Shown here: one piece after another, positions 28,442 to 35,955 of the stretch | Numbering within the stretch: position 1 is the first letter of the stretch | How the letters are laid out: each line of letters begins with the position of its first letter | From: Paracoccaceae bacterium | GTDB taxonomy: Bacteria; Pseudomonadota; Alphaproteobacteria; Rhodobacterales; Rhodobacteraceae | DNA: 47,148 nt | Assembly (NCBI GenBank): GCA_014323785.1 | Contig: JACONJ010000008.1 | Span: 1-47,148, forward strand | Direction: 5' to 3' | Translations under genes and position numbers: made by a program | Notes under the pieces: model-generated | What the model was told of the DNA's origin: nothing | Database searches by the model: none | Seen by the model: only the letters and a program-made list of their open reading frames with translations

Positions 28442-29221
28442 ATGACCATTCACATCGGTGCCACGCCTGGTGAGATTGCCGGGACTGTCCTGATGCCCGG
28501 TGATCCCTTGCGGGCGAAATGGGCGGCGGAGGCTTTCCTTGATAATCCGGTCTGCGTGAATGAGGTGCGCGGGATGCTGGGCTTTACTGGTACCTGGCGC
28601 GGCAATCATGTGACGATCCACGGCTCGGGCATGGGCATGCCAAGCCTGTCAATCTATGCCAATGAGCTGATCCGCGATTATGGCGCACACACGCTGATCC
28701 GTATCGGTTCCGCTGGCGGGATGCAGCCCCATGTGAAGCTGCGCGATGTGGTTCTGGCGATGACGGCTTCCAGCGTTTCGACCCCCTCTCGCGGGGTGTT
28801 CAGGGAGCTGCAGTTCGCCCCCTCTGCCGATTGGGGGCTCCTGCGGGCGGCGGCAGCAGCAGCAGAGCGGACCGGCACCGACGTGCATGTGGGCGGGATT
28901 TATTCCTCTGACGTGTTCTATGATGAGCGGCCCGATATGAATGAACAGATGGTGCGGCACGGGATTCTGGCGGTAGAGATGGAGGCAGCGGAACTTTATA
29001 CGCTGGCGGCGCGCTATGGTCGCCGTGCGCTGGCCATTCTGACGATCTCTGACCATTTACAGACTGGTGAGGCCATGCCATCCGAGGTACGGCAATCGGG
29101 CTTTTCGGATATGGTGGGCATCGCCCTTCGGGCGGCCTTTGCCGGGACAGCCCCTTCCACGGGGGATCGTGGGAAAATGCAGCCGCCTCTGGACATTCCT
29201 CCCAGCACATCAGACTTGTGA
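28442..29221 (+). CDS. deoD: Purine-nucleoside phosphorylase (DeoD type)
   Basis: Cleaves purine nucleosides with phosphate to base and (deoxy)ribose-1-phosphate. The protein carries [10 protein letters not shown] (phosphate loop), [26 protein letters not shown], and TISDHL with the catalytic Asp. DeoD normally ends shortly after the helix that here reads [13 protein letters not shown]. This protein runs about 23 residues further (a proline/serine-rich tail ending PPSTSDL), making it 259 residues against about 239 in E. coli. The tail directly abuts the pair C island, so the original stop may have been replaced by inserted DNA. An inverted repeat TGACAGGC-N17-GCCTGTCA begins at the stop codon (29219-29251). 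Confidence 0.9.
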   Translation: MTIHIGATPGEIAGTVLMPGDPLRAKWAAEAFLDNPVCVNEVRGMLGFTGTWRGNHVTIHGSGMGMPSLSIYANELIRDYGAHTLIRIGSAGGMQPHVKLRDVVLAMTASSVSTPSRGVFRELQFAPSADWGLLRAAAAAAERTGTDVHVGGIYSSDVFYDERPDMNEQMVRHGILAVEMEAAELYTLAARYGRRALAILTISDHLQTGEAMPSEVRQSGFSDMVGIALRAAFAGTAPSTGDRGKMQPPLDIPPSTSDL

Positions 29222-29307
29222 CAGGCCTCACTGCTGCCTGTAAGCCTGTCATAAAGCCCGCTTGTGGCCACCAGAGGCGCATGGGCACCGCATTCTACAT
29301 AACAACG

Positions 29308-29336
29308 TTGAACATCCCTGCCCGGATTGCTACGCT
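29308..29336 (+). promoter_or_regulatory. Promoter of methyltransferase C
   Basis: TTGAAC (29308-29313) and TACGCT (29331-29336) are 17 bases apart. The expected transcript starts about 20 bases before the ATG at 29363. The -10 hexamer, spacer length and leader match those of methyltransferase B. Confidence 0.65.
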
Positions 29337-29355
29337 TAAAATTCTGCAATCCGGG
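29321..29355 (+). promoter_or_regulatory. Perfect 10-bp inverted repeat spanning the -10 of methyltransferase C
   Basis: CCCGGATTGC (29321-29330) and GCAATCCGGG (29346-29355) flank 15 bases that include the -10 element and the expected start of transcription. Because the left arm lies upstream of the start site, the repeat should act as DNA, that is an operator, and not as an RNA hairpin. Binding by the methyltransferase itself or by an unknown controller would give autoregulation. Confidence 0.6.
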
Positions 29356-29362
29356 GGCAGAA

Positions 29363-30502
29363 ATGCGCACCGTCGTAACCCAGCGCAAACTCGATCACTT
29401 CACGGATACCGCCGCTGATACCCTGGCGGGGGGGCGGCGGGCCGGAGACAGTCCGGTACACACAGGTTTGGTGCAGGGCGATGTTCTGGATGTACTGGCC
29501 AGAGTGCCGGACGACACAAAATTTGACGTGGTCATCGCTGACCCGCCCTACAACATCGGCAAGGATTTCGGGAACGACTCTGACAGCCGCCCGATGGCCC
29601 AATACGTGGAATGGTCCGAGGCATGGATCGCACGCTGCCTTGATCTCCTGGCACAGGGCGGCATCCTCTATATCTACGGCTTCCCGGAAACGCTGGCCCA
29701 CCTGGCTGTCAGATACCCCTTGGAAAGCCAGCACTGGCTGGCCTGGCATTATACCAACAAGGCAGTCCCAAAGGCCAGGTTCTGGCAAAGGTCGCATGAG
29801 AGCATTCTTTGCCTCTGGCCCCTTGGCCGGCCAAGGCCCGTGCTGGAGGTGGACCAGATCAGGGAACCTTACACCGACACCTACCGGAAGAACGCTGTAG
29901 GCAAGGTGCGCACGGGGACGGACTCCCGTTTCGGCGGCAGGAACGGCAGGGAAACCCTCTACAAGGATCATGGCGGGGCACTTCCGCGGGATATCCTGAA
30001 GGTTCCCGCCCTGGCTGGCGGGGCAGGTGCCGCTGAGCGCTGGTTCAAATGCTATGATTGCGGCGGCATGGTGTTCCCGCCGCAGCAGGCAAAGCACCAT
30101 CGGGGCCACACCACAATGAAGCACCCGACGCAAAAGCCCATGGAACTGACCCGACGGCTGATTAGATCCCGCATCACCGGCAACCGGGGCAGACTAATGG
30201 TTCCGTTTGCCGGGTCCGGGTCGGAATGCGTTGTGGCGATGGACATGGGTATTGACTGGCTGGGGATTGAGATCAATCCTGAGTATGTGGATTTCGCACG
30301 GCAATGGATGGGATATGTATCGTCTGACCGCCAGAATGGTGCAGCACCTCGAGCAGGATCTAAGGCAATACCACGCCCTGTTCACAGGGGGCCGCTGCCA
30401 GGGCTGGGAGATGGAAGAACTGCTTGTGCGGGCGATCAGGGCGGACACAAGCGCGGGCCATCACCCCGTGTGGAAAGAAGCCGGACACGACGGCCAGGCT
30501 GA
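29363..30502 (+). CDS. DNA methyltransferase, N6-adenine type, beta class (pair C)
   Basis: A 379-residue DNA methyltransferase with catalytic motif DPPYN (residues 60-64), typical of N6-adenine enzymes, and PFAGSG (281-286) as AdoMet motif, with KHPTQKP (253-259) before it. An inserted segment with Cys230, Cys233, His245, His246 and His249 could bind zinc. The last 60 or so residues, after ARQWMGYV, are out-of-frame reading of the endonuclease gene and look random (arginine, glycine and proline rich). The true protein may therefore end near residue 319, or the stop was lost by a frameshift. Start at 29363 follows GGGGGCAGAA; the open frame from TTG at 29327 is not preferred. Confidence 0.85.
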   Translation: MRTVVTQRKLDHFTDTAADTLAGGRRAGDSPVHTGLVQGDVLDVLARVPDDTKFDVVIADPPYNIGKDFGNDSDSRPMAQYVEWSEAWIARCLDLLAQGGILYIYGFPETLAHLAVRYPLESQHWLAWHYTNKAVPKARFWQRSHESILCLWPLGRPRPVLEVDQIREPYTDTYRKNAVGKVRTGTDSRFGGRNGRETLYKDHGGALPRDILKVPALAGGAGAAERWFKCYDCGGMVFPPQQAKHHRGHTTMKHPTQKPMELTRRLIRSRITGNRGRLMVPFAGSGSECVVAMDMGIDWLGIEINPEYVDFARQWMGYVSSDRQNGAAPRAGSKAIPRPVHRGPLPGLGDGRTACAGDQGGHKRGPSPRVERSRTRRPG

Positions 30503-30905
30503 TATTCGTATCCGCACCAACGGCAAGGTCTGGCCCGTGAATGTCAAGTCCGGGAAAATCCGCAGGGAATCGCTTGTTCTGTCAGGCCACCGCCTGGGAA
30601 GGTTCCAGGGGGATTTCGGTGCGATCAGCGATTACCTGAACACCCCCGTCGCCGACATAATTGCCGTGCCGCACGAAGCCCGCGAGGATGCAACGGGACG
30701 GCACCACATCTACACAACCCTCTATATCCCGAAAGAGATGCTCCAGGGCGCAGACGCAACCCGATGGGAACGGCAAGGGGCGCAATACATCCAAACCAGC
30801 GACAAAAGTGTGCTTTTCTCCCTGCGTCCGGCAATGAGCTGGCAAATCTGGTGGACAATTCCGATCCGGGGGCTCGTTTCTGAACGGGCCTTGCAAATCA
30901 CCTGA
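30315..30905 (+). CDS. Candidate type II restriction endonuclease (pair C)
   Basis: A 196-residue protein starting inside the methyltransferase C frame (overlap 188 bases). It shows a PD-(D/E)xK-type core: a helix with Glu35 (WEMEELLVRAIRADT), Asp63 in GQADIRIRT, twelve residues, then Asn76-Val77-Lys78 in VNVKSGKI. Asparagine in place of the acidic residue is known in MspI. The C-terminus (RGLVSERALQIT) is encoded by a 55-bp sequence that recurs 1047 bases downstream. Start: ATG at 30315 is preceded by GGATGGGAT; the open frame extends to 30207 but that part is methyltransferase shadow. Confidence 0.72.
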   Translation: MYRLTARMVQHLEQDLRQYHALFTGGRCQGWEMEELLVRAIRADTSAGHHPVWKEAGHDGQADIRIRTNGKVWPVNVKSGKIRRESLVLSGHRLGRFQGDFGAISDYLNTPVADIIAVPHEAREDATGRHHIYTTLYIPKEMLQGADATRWERQGAQYIQTSDKSVLFSLRPAMSWQIWWTIPIRGLVSERALQIT

Positions 30906-30915
30906 CCCGGTGGGC
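30861..30915 (+). repeat. 55-bp direct repeat, copy 1
   Basis: This copy covers the last codons and stop of endonuclease C plus 10 bases. It matches copy 2 (31908-31962) at 52 of 55 positions; all three differences are T here against C there. The repeats bound a 1-kb two-gene cassette. Confidence 0.9.
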
Positions 30916-31027
30916 ATCACGTTCAGCCTTGTGCGCGACAGAACCGGGGGCCTGGGCAGCCATCCGTATTGCGGTGTGCCAATCCGCCGGTTCCGCGCGG
31001 CAGGAACGGCGACTGCGTTGACCTGAA

Positions 31028-31048
31028 CCTGACCTTTTAATGGTCAGG
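31028..31048 (+). repeat. Perfect inverted repeat upstream of the cassette promoter
   Basis: CCTGACC (31028-31034) and GGTCAGG (31042-31048) flank the 7-base spacer TTTTAAT. It may be an operator, or a terminator-like hairpin behind endonuclease C; no T-run follows, so an operator is somewhat more likely. Confidence 0.5.
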
Positions 31049-31077
31049 AGTTATGATACTAAATTATATCTTTTTGC

Positions 31078-31106
31078 TTGACTTGGTTTTTACTCAACCT
31101 TATTTA
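31078..31106 (+). promoter_or_regulatory. Promoter of the repeat-bounded cassette
   Basis: TTGACT (31078-31083) and TATTTA (31101-31106) with 17 bases between, set in distinctly AT-rich DNA. The transcript would start near 31113, giving a leader of about 75 bases to the first gene. Confidence 0.65.
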
Positions 31107-31124
31107 TTTGTTTGACGTGCAAGT

Positions 31125-31136
31125 GTGACTTGTCAC
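31125..31136 (+). promoter_or_regulatory. Palindromic operator-like site
   Basis: GTGACTTGTCAC consists of GTGAC and GTCAC arms around TT, about 12 to 24 bases downstream of the expected transcription start. The position suits a repressor site for autoregulation of the cassette. There is no direct evidence for the binder. Confidence 0.45.
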
Positions 31137-31188
31137 GCATGTTCATCCTGGCTCCGCCAGAGAAACAGTGCAAAAGTAGGAGGTTGAA

Positions 31189-31395
31189 GTGTCCAGCCAA
31201 ACAAGGATTTTATCGAATCGCCTGTATGGCACCGATAGCCTGAAAGTGTCCGACGTCAAGATTTTCCCGGGTACCTTGCGCGAGGTGACCGAGGAACAGT
31301 TCGCAGAGCAACTGAACAGGTCGCTTGCGGAAATCGAGACGGGCGATTTTGATCTGGTGGACGACGACGAAAATTCAAGTGCCGCTACGGGATAG
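31189..31395 (+). CDS. Small acidic protein of unknown function, first gene of the cassette
   Basis: I do not recognise this 68-residue protein. It is hydrophilic with a strongly acidic C-terminal third (ETGDFDLVDDDENSS), no membrane segment and no cysteines. The start is GTG at 31189 behind a perfect AGGAGG (31178-31183). It precedes the second gene by only 3 bases and shares its promoter. Small size, acidity and first position in an autoregulated two-gene unit would suit an antitoxin or immunity protein, but this is inference only. Confidence 0.7.
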   Translation: MSSQTRILSNRLYGTDSLKVSDVKIFPGTLREVTEEQFAEQLNRSLAEIETGDFDLVDDDENSSAATG

Positions 31396-31398
31396 CCA

Positions 31399-31902
31399 AT
31401 GTCGTTCAGGGCTCTTTTTGACCACGTACAGGGCATCTCACTCCACGTGAAGCGGAACGATATAAGAGACAAAATAGTCGAACTGACCGGGGTTGACAAA
31501 ATTGCTTTTGTCCGCTCCGGCCTCGATACGTCCATTTGCCGCGGATACTGGATTACGCCGCAAAACCGTGACCACCCTTCTGTAATGATGCACCTCTTTG
31601 ATACAGAGGAGCAGAAAGTCAGGGGTGCCGAAGCGATGAATAAGCTTTTGGCTGAATTTTTATCATCTTCATCGCCGAAGGTTCCGTTCAGCCCTCAGTT
31701 TGCATCCGAAATTGATTCATTCTGGCAAGCACTGGCAGTGCTCTGCCCGCAGACGTTCAGAGAGCGGTTTCGGAAAGAATTGGATCAGGGCAAAACAGAT
31801 CATTACGGGATTGCCCTAAAGCTCCGCATACCGGAAGCATACGTGCCCAGGCTATTTGAAGATCGCTTTGACGAATGGCTTTCATCCAAGGGGTGTATTT
31901 AA
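31399..31902 (+). CDS. Protein of unknown function, second gene of the cassette
   Basis: I do not recognise this 167-residue protein. It is soluble, with mixed charge, an N-terminal part (FRALFDHVQGISLHVKRNDIRDKIVELTGVDKIAFVRSGLDTS) and a C-terminal helical part (RERFRKELDQGKTDHYGIALKLRIPEAYVPRLFEDRFDEWL). Histidine, aspartate and arginine are scattered without a clear known motif. The ATG at 31399 follows the upstream stop by 3 bases, with no strong ribosome binding site of its own, so translation is probably coupled. It ends 5 bases before copy 2 of the 55-bp repeat. It could be the toxin or effector of a small module. Confidence 0.7.
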   Translation: MSFRALFDHVQGISLHVKRNDIRDKIVELTGVDKIAFVRSGLDTSICRGYWITPQNRDHPSVMMHLFDTEEQKVRGAEAMNKLLAEFLSSSSPKVPFSPQFASEIDSFWQALAVLCPQTFRERFRKELDQGKTDHYGIALKLRIPEAYVPRLFEDRFDEWLSSKGCI

Positions 31903-31907
31903 TCTGG

Positions 31908-31962
31908 CCGACCCGGGGGCTCGTTTCTGAACGGGCCCTGCAAATCACCTGACCCGGCGGGC
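31908..31962 (+). repeat. 55-bp direct repeat, copy 2
   Basis: Near-identical to 30861-30915 (52 of 55). Read in frame, it would encode the same C-terminus as endonuclease C (RGLVSERALQIT and stop). Recombination between copies would remove the cassette and leave the endonuclease gene intact. Confidence 0.9.
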
Positions 31963-31986
31963 GCATCATGCGGGGCGAACAGGGGG

Positions 31987-32253
31987 CTATGTCGGTTCGC
32001 TTTGGATCGTCAATTGCAGCGCGTGGATTTCGGCCATCAGCTCTTTGCCCAGGGCCTGATGCACCGCGCGATGCCGGGCGATTCGGTCTAACCCATGAAA
32101 CCGGCTGCTTTTGATCGTCACCCGGAAATGGCTTTCCCCGCCCTTCTGAAATCCGGCATGGCCGCGATGGCTTTCGCTGTCATCAACCACATCCAGGACG
32201 GTCGGCGCAAAGGTAGCCTGAAGCCTGGTTCGGATTTTCTCGGCACGCGTCAT
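31987..32253 (-). CDS. BolA family protein
   Basis: An 88-residue BolA-type protein: RIRTRLQATFAPTVLDVVDDSESHRGHAGF, then ESHFRVTIKSSRFHGLDRIARHRAVHQALGKEL. BolA proteins pair with monothiol glutaredoxins in iron-sulfur handling. Start at 32253 (ATG) follows GGGGGAGGG; the open frame from TTG at 32262 is not needed. It is divergent from the J-domain gene with about 77 bases between. Confidence 0.9.
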   Translation of the reverse strand: MTRAEKIRTRLQATFAPTVLDVVDDSESHRGHAGFQKGGESHFRVTIKSSRFHGLDRIARHRAVHQALGKELMAEIHALQLTIQSEPT

Positions 32254-32330
32254 TATTTTCAACCCTCCCCCTTCACCTTATCGCACAAAGCCCTAAACTG
32301 CATGTTCCGAATTGGGAAGGTCGCCCCCTT

Positions 32331-32960
32331 ATGAGCACAAACGACCCGTTCAATTTTGACCTGCGCGTGTCCACCGATAAAAAGAAACGCCGCAGTGGCC
32401 GGAGGGCGATATCCGGCGCGTTTGAGACCTCGCAACAGGTTTGCGAATATCCTGGCTGCACCGCGCCCGGGCAATACCGCGCCCCGAAAAGCCCGGACAA
32501 TTTGGACGAATTCAAGTGGTTCTGCCGTCAACATGTGCGGGAATACAATCTGAAGTGGAACTTTTTCCAGCACATCACCGAAACTGAGATGGAGGTGCAG
32601 CTTGACCGTGACCGAGTCCAGAACTGCCCGACGAAACCCTTGCGGCAATCTGTCGAAGAACAGGCATGGGCGCGGCTTGGCATTGATGATGCGCATCAAA
32701 TTCTAGGCGAACATGCAACACAGAACCCCGGGAATGTGATCACCGGACGCCGGAAACTGCCGCCGACCGAACGCCGCGCCCTGGAGATCCTAGAGGCAAA
32801 AGACCACTGGACCAAGGGCCGGATTCGCACAATTTACAAGGCATTGATCAAGGTTCTTCATCCTGACATGAATGGCGGAAACCGCACTGACGAAGACCGA
32901 TTGCAAGAGGTTGTCTGGGCCTGGGACCAGATCAGGGAAAGTCGCAATTTCAAGGACTGA
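32331..32960 (+). CDS. J-domain (DnaJ-like) protein
   Basis: A 209-residue protein with a C-terminal J domain (about residues 150-207). The HPD motif that stimulates DnaK ATPase is in KVLHPDMNGGNR (about 182-193). Before it lies a Cys/His cluster (CEYPGCTAPG, CRQHVREYN, about 38-72) that could bind zinc. The N-terminus is basic. It lacks the glycine-rich and classical zinc domains of DnaJ, so it is a specialised co-chaperone with unknown client. It is divergent from the bolA-family gene and convergent with trkH, 64 bases away. Confidence 0.85.
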   Translation: MSTNDPFNFDLRVSTDKKKRRSGRRAISGAFETSQQVCEYPGCTAPGQYRAPKSPDNLDEFKWFCRQHVREYNLKWNFFQHITETEMEVQLDRDRVQNCPTKPLRQSVEEQAWARLGIDDAHQILGEHATQNPGNVITGRRKLPPTERRALEILEAKDHWTKGRIRTIYKALIKVLHPDMNGGNRTDEDRLQEVVWAWDQIRESRNFKD

Positions 32961-33024
32961 TCACGCGGCAGGGCGGCACACCCTTTGCGCACGATGTGCG
33001 CCTGGATTTTCCCGGAACCCTGTT

Positions 33025-34473
33025 TCACCCGCGCCAGAAGGCCGCTGTGAACAGCACAAAGACCGCCATCAGTTCCAGCCGCCCGACCAGCATGGTCGCC
33101 GACAGAATCCATTTCGCCGCATCGTTGATATCCGCGAAACTGCCCGCCGGCCCGATGATTGGCCCCAGGCCCGGCCCGATATTGCCAAGTGCAGCAGCGG
33201 CCCCGGACACGGATGTGATCAGGTCAAGACCCGTCAGCCCCAGCACAATGGCCACCACGCCCAGGGTCACAAAGAACAGCACGAAAAACGCCATGACCGA
33301 GTTCAACACATCCTCCGGCACTGGCCGCCCCTGATAGCGCGAATCGAACACACCATGGGGCGCGTGGAATTGCCGTATCCGGGTGGAAATCGACGCCAGC
33401 AGCAGCTGATAGCGAAAGACCTTGATTGAACAGGATGTTGAACCCGCGCAGCCGCCGATCAGCCCTGCAAAGAAGAACAGAACCATCGCAAAGGGCCCCC
33501 ACTGCATGTAATCGGCACTGGCATATCCGGTGCCGGTAACGATGGACACAATGTTGAACAACGCCTTGCGGAACGCCGGTTCCGTGGCGTGGCCCTGCCC
33601 TAGGCTTAACCACGCCGCCATCACCACCACCAGGAGCGCGATGGTTGTCAAAAAGGCACGCACCTGGCTGTCCTGCCAAAGGGGCCTGGCACTTCCTGCG
33701 ATCAGTTGCACATAGCGCACGAACGGCATGGCCGCCAAGATCATGAACATCACGGCGGCATATTCTACCCCCGGCCCAAATACCGCGAAGGAGGCATCGG
33801 CATTGGCGAAGCCACCCGTGGCGATGGTGGTCATCGCATGCACAATCGCATCAAAGCTGCCCATGCCCATCGTGCCGTAAACACCCGCGCAGATCACCGT
33901 AAGCATAAGGTAGATTACCGAGATGCGACGGGCGATATCTGTGGCGCGCGGCAGGATTTTTCCAAAGGTATCAAAACCTTCTGATCGGAATATCTGCATC
34001 CCGCCCACCCGCAACGCGGGCAGGAACGCCATGGCCACGACGATAATCCCGACACCACCGAACCATTGCAGCATGCCGCGCCAGAACAACAGCCCCTCGG
34101 GCAATGCCTCCAGGGCCTCAAAGACGGTGGAGCCGGTGGTGGTCATCCCCGACATCGCCTCGAAAAACGCATCAACATAGCGGGCCTCTGTCGCACCGAA
34201 CATGAACGGCAACGCACCAAAGACGGGCAGCACCAGCCAGACACCCGTGGTCATCAGAAAGGTCTGGCGCAAGCTCAATCCCCCGGACACGGAATTCGCG
34301 CAGGCCAGGGTCAGAAGAACGCCCAGGACAAAGGTCAGCAGCGCGGATTCGGCAAATATTAGCCAGTGGCCGTTCCCGACGAACATATCGATCCCCATCG
34401 GCAGAAGCATCGTCGCCCCAAGTGCCGACACCAAAAGCCCCAGGACATAGCCCACCGGCCGCAGGTCAAACAT
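33025..34473 (-). CDS. trkH: TrkH family potassium uptake protein
   Basis: Membrane pore protein of the Trk potassium uptake system. The 482-residue product has about ten membrane segments and four selectivity-filter loops: TTTGS (in SGMTTTGSTVF), ATGGF, VTGTGYAS and ALGNIGPGLG. It requires TrkA, which is not in the window. The ATG at 34473 gives the normal N-terminus (FDLRPVGYVLGLLVSALGA); the open frame extends 267 bases further but encodes an atypical sequence. It lies downstream of metZ on the same strand with a 285-base gap. Confidence 0.92.
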   Translation of the reverse strand: MFDLRPVGYVLGLLVSALGATMLLPMGIDMFVGNGHWLIFAESALLTFVLGVLLTLACANSVSGGLSLRQTFLMTTGVWLVLPVFGALPFMFGATEARYVDAFFEAMSGMTTTGSTVFEALEALPEGLLFWRGMLQWFGGVGIIVVAMAFLPALRVGGMQIFRSEGFDTFGKILPRATDIARRISVIYLMLTVICAGVYGTMGMGSFDAIVHAMTTIATGGFANADASFAVFGPGVEYAAVMFMILAAMPFVRYVQLIAGSARPLWQDSQVRAFLTTIALLVVVMAAWLSLGQGHATEPAFRKALFNIVSIVTGTGYASADYMQWGPFAMVLFFFAGLIGGCAGSTSCSIKVFRYQLLLASISTRIRQFHAPHGVFDSRYQGRPVPEDVLNSVMAFFVLFFVTLGVVAIVLGLTGLDLITSVSGAAAALGNIGPGLGPIIGPAGSFADINDAAKWILSATMLVGRLELMAVFVLFTAAFWRG

Positions 34474-34758
34474 GGGGCCAGGCACTGGCGCAGCTTTCAC
34501 GGACAACGAAGCAGTCTGGAGTGTTCCGCCACACACAAAACGCCTCTGGGTGCTCTTTTGGGATAGCAGGCGCAAAACAACGCATAAGGGCCATCCAAAA
34601 CCTTTGCATATCGATGTTGAAATATGCCCTGCCAGATTGTAAAGTTTCATTTGGCATGGTGTCGCCCCCCCCCTCTTGGGGAACGGTGTACGGTTCGCGG
34701 CAGGCGAGTCCACTTCTTGAAGGGGGGTATCGTAGCCCACATAATCCTGGAAACTGGT
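34474..34758 (-). other. Gap between metZ and trkH with a nine-C tract
   Basis: No gene is supported. A run of nine C residues lies at 34665-34673, about 190 bases upstream of trkH, on the side where its promoter should be. Homopolymer runs of this length can slip, but nothing shows that this one regulates anything. The rest shows no clear promoter or hairpin. Confidence 0.4.
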
Positions 34759-35955
34759 TCAAATCGTGCCCGCCGCGGCAGTCAGATCGGCCAGAAGATC
34801 ATCGATATCCTCCAACCCGACGCTCAGGCGCAGGATACTGTCACTGATACCCAGCCCCGTGCGCTGTTCGGCGGTCAGGCGCTGATGGGTTGTTGTGGCC
34901 GGATGGGTGATGATCGATTTCGCATCGCCCAGATTGTTGGAGATTGTCACGATCTCAAGCGCGTTGAGAAACCGAAACGCGGCCTTCTGCCCGCCTTTCA
35001 CCTCTAGTGCCAGAACGGTGCCGCCCTGCCCCATCTGGCGCATGGCCAGGCCGTGCTGCGGATGGCTGGGCAATCCGGGATAAATAACACGGGACAGCCC
35101 GGGCACCCCTTCCAGCCCCTCGGCCAAAGCCTGCGCACTGGCGACCTGCGCCCGTACCCGCAAATCCATGGTTTCCAGGGATTTCAGCAGCACCCAGGCA
35201 TTGAAGGGCGACATCGCGCCGCCTGTATGCTTCATGTAAGGTTCCAGCGTTTTGCGGATGAATTCCGTACTGCCGCAAACCACCCCGCCCAGAACCCGGC
35301 CCTGGCCATCCATGTGCTTGGTGGCCGAGTAGATCACCACATCCGCGCCCAGTCCAAATGTATCCTGAAAAACCGGCGTGGCAAAGACATTGTCAACGAT
35401 CACCATCGCACCCGCCGCGTAGGCCAAATCAGCGACGGCCGCGATATCGATCACCTCCAGCATGGGGTTAGAGATCGATTCGAAGAACACGGCTCTGGTA
35501 TCGGGGCGGATGGCCTCACGCCACGCCTGCAAATCCGCGCCATCGACGAAACTAACATCAACCCCAAAGCGGGGCAGGATACCCTCAAGGATATAGAGGC
35601 AGGAACCAAACAGCGCACGGGCACTGACCACATGGTCGCCCGCCTGCAGCGGTGCCATCAGCGCACCGTTCACCGCCGCCATGCCCGAAGCGGTGGCAAA
35701 GGCGTCCTCTGCTCCTTCCAGGGCCGCGATTCGATCCTCAAACATCGCCACTGTGGGGTTGCCGTAGCGGGCATAGATGAACTCATCCTCGCCTGCTGCG
35801 ATAAAGCGCGCCTCGGCGGCCTCGGCACTGTCATAAACAAAGCCTTGGGTCAGGAACATCGCCTCGCTCACCTCGCCATATCGGCTGCGGCGGGTGCCTG
35901 CATGCACGGCGCGGGTGCGCGGCTTTAACGGGCGCGATTCGGTGGCGTTCATCAT
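34759..35955 (-). CDS. metZ: O-succinylhomoserine sulfhydrylase
   Basis: PLP enzyme making homocysteine from O-succinylhomoserine and sulfide in methionine synthesis. The 398-residue Cys/Met-metabolism protein has ARYGNPT (about 62-68), ASGMAAV (89-95), VDNVFATP (187-194) and the PLP-binding Lys213 in YSATKHMDGQGR. The C-terminal SNNLGDAKSIITHPATTTH and GLGISDSILRLSVGLED are typical. Start at 35955 follows GGGGGAGATAAG, with a second ATG immediately after. I looked for a SAM-type riboswitch upstream and did not see one. Confidence 0.93.
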   Translation of the reverse strand: MMNATESRPLKPRTRAVHAGTRRSRYGEVSEAMFLTQGFVYDSAEAAEARFIAAGEDEFIYARYGNPTVAMFEDRIAALEGAEDAFATASGMAAVNGALMAPLQAGDHVVSARALFGSCLYILEGILPRFGVDVSFVDGADLQAWREAIRPDTRAVFFESISNPMLEVIDIAAVADLAYAAGAMVIVDNVFATPVFQDTFGLGADVVIYSATKHMDGQGRVLGGVVCGSTEFIRKTLEPYMKHTGGAMSPFNAWVLLKSLETMDLRVRAQVASAQALAEGLEGVPGLSRVIYPGLPSHPQHGLAMRQMGQGGTVLALEVKGGQKAAFRFLNALEIVTISNNLGDAKSIITHPATTTHQRLTAEQRTGLGISDSILRLSVGLEDIDDLLADLTAAAGTI

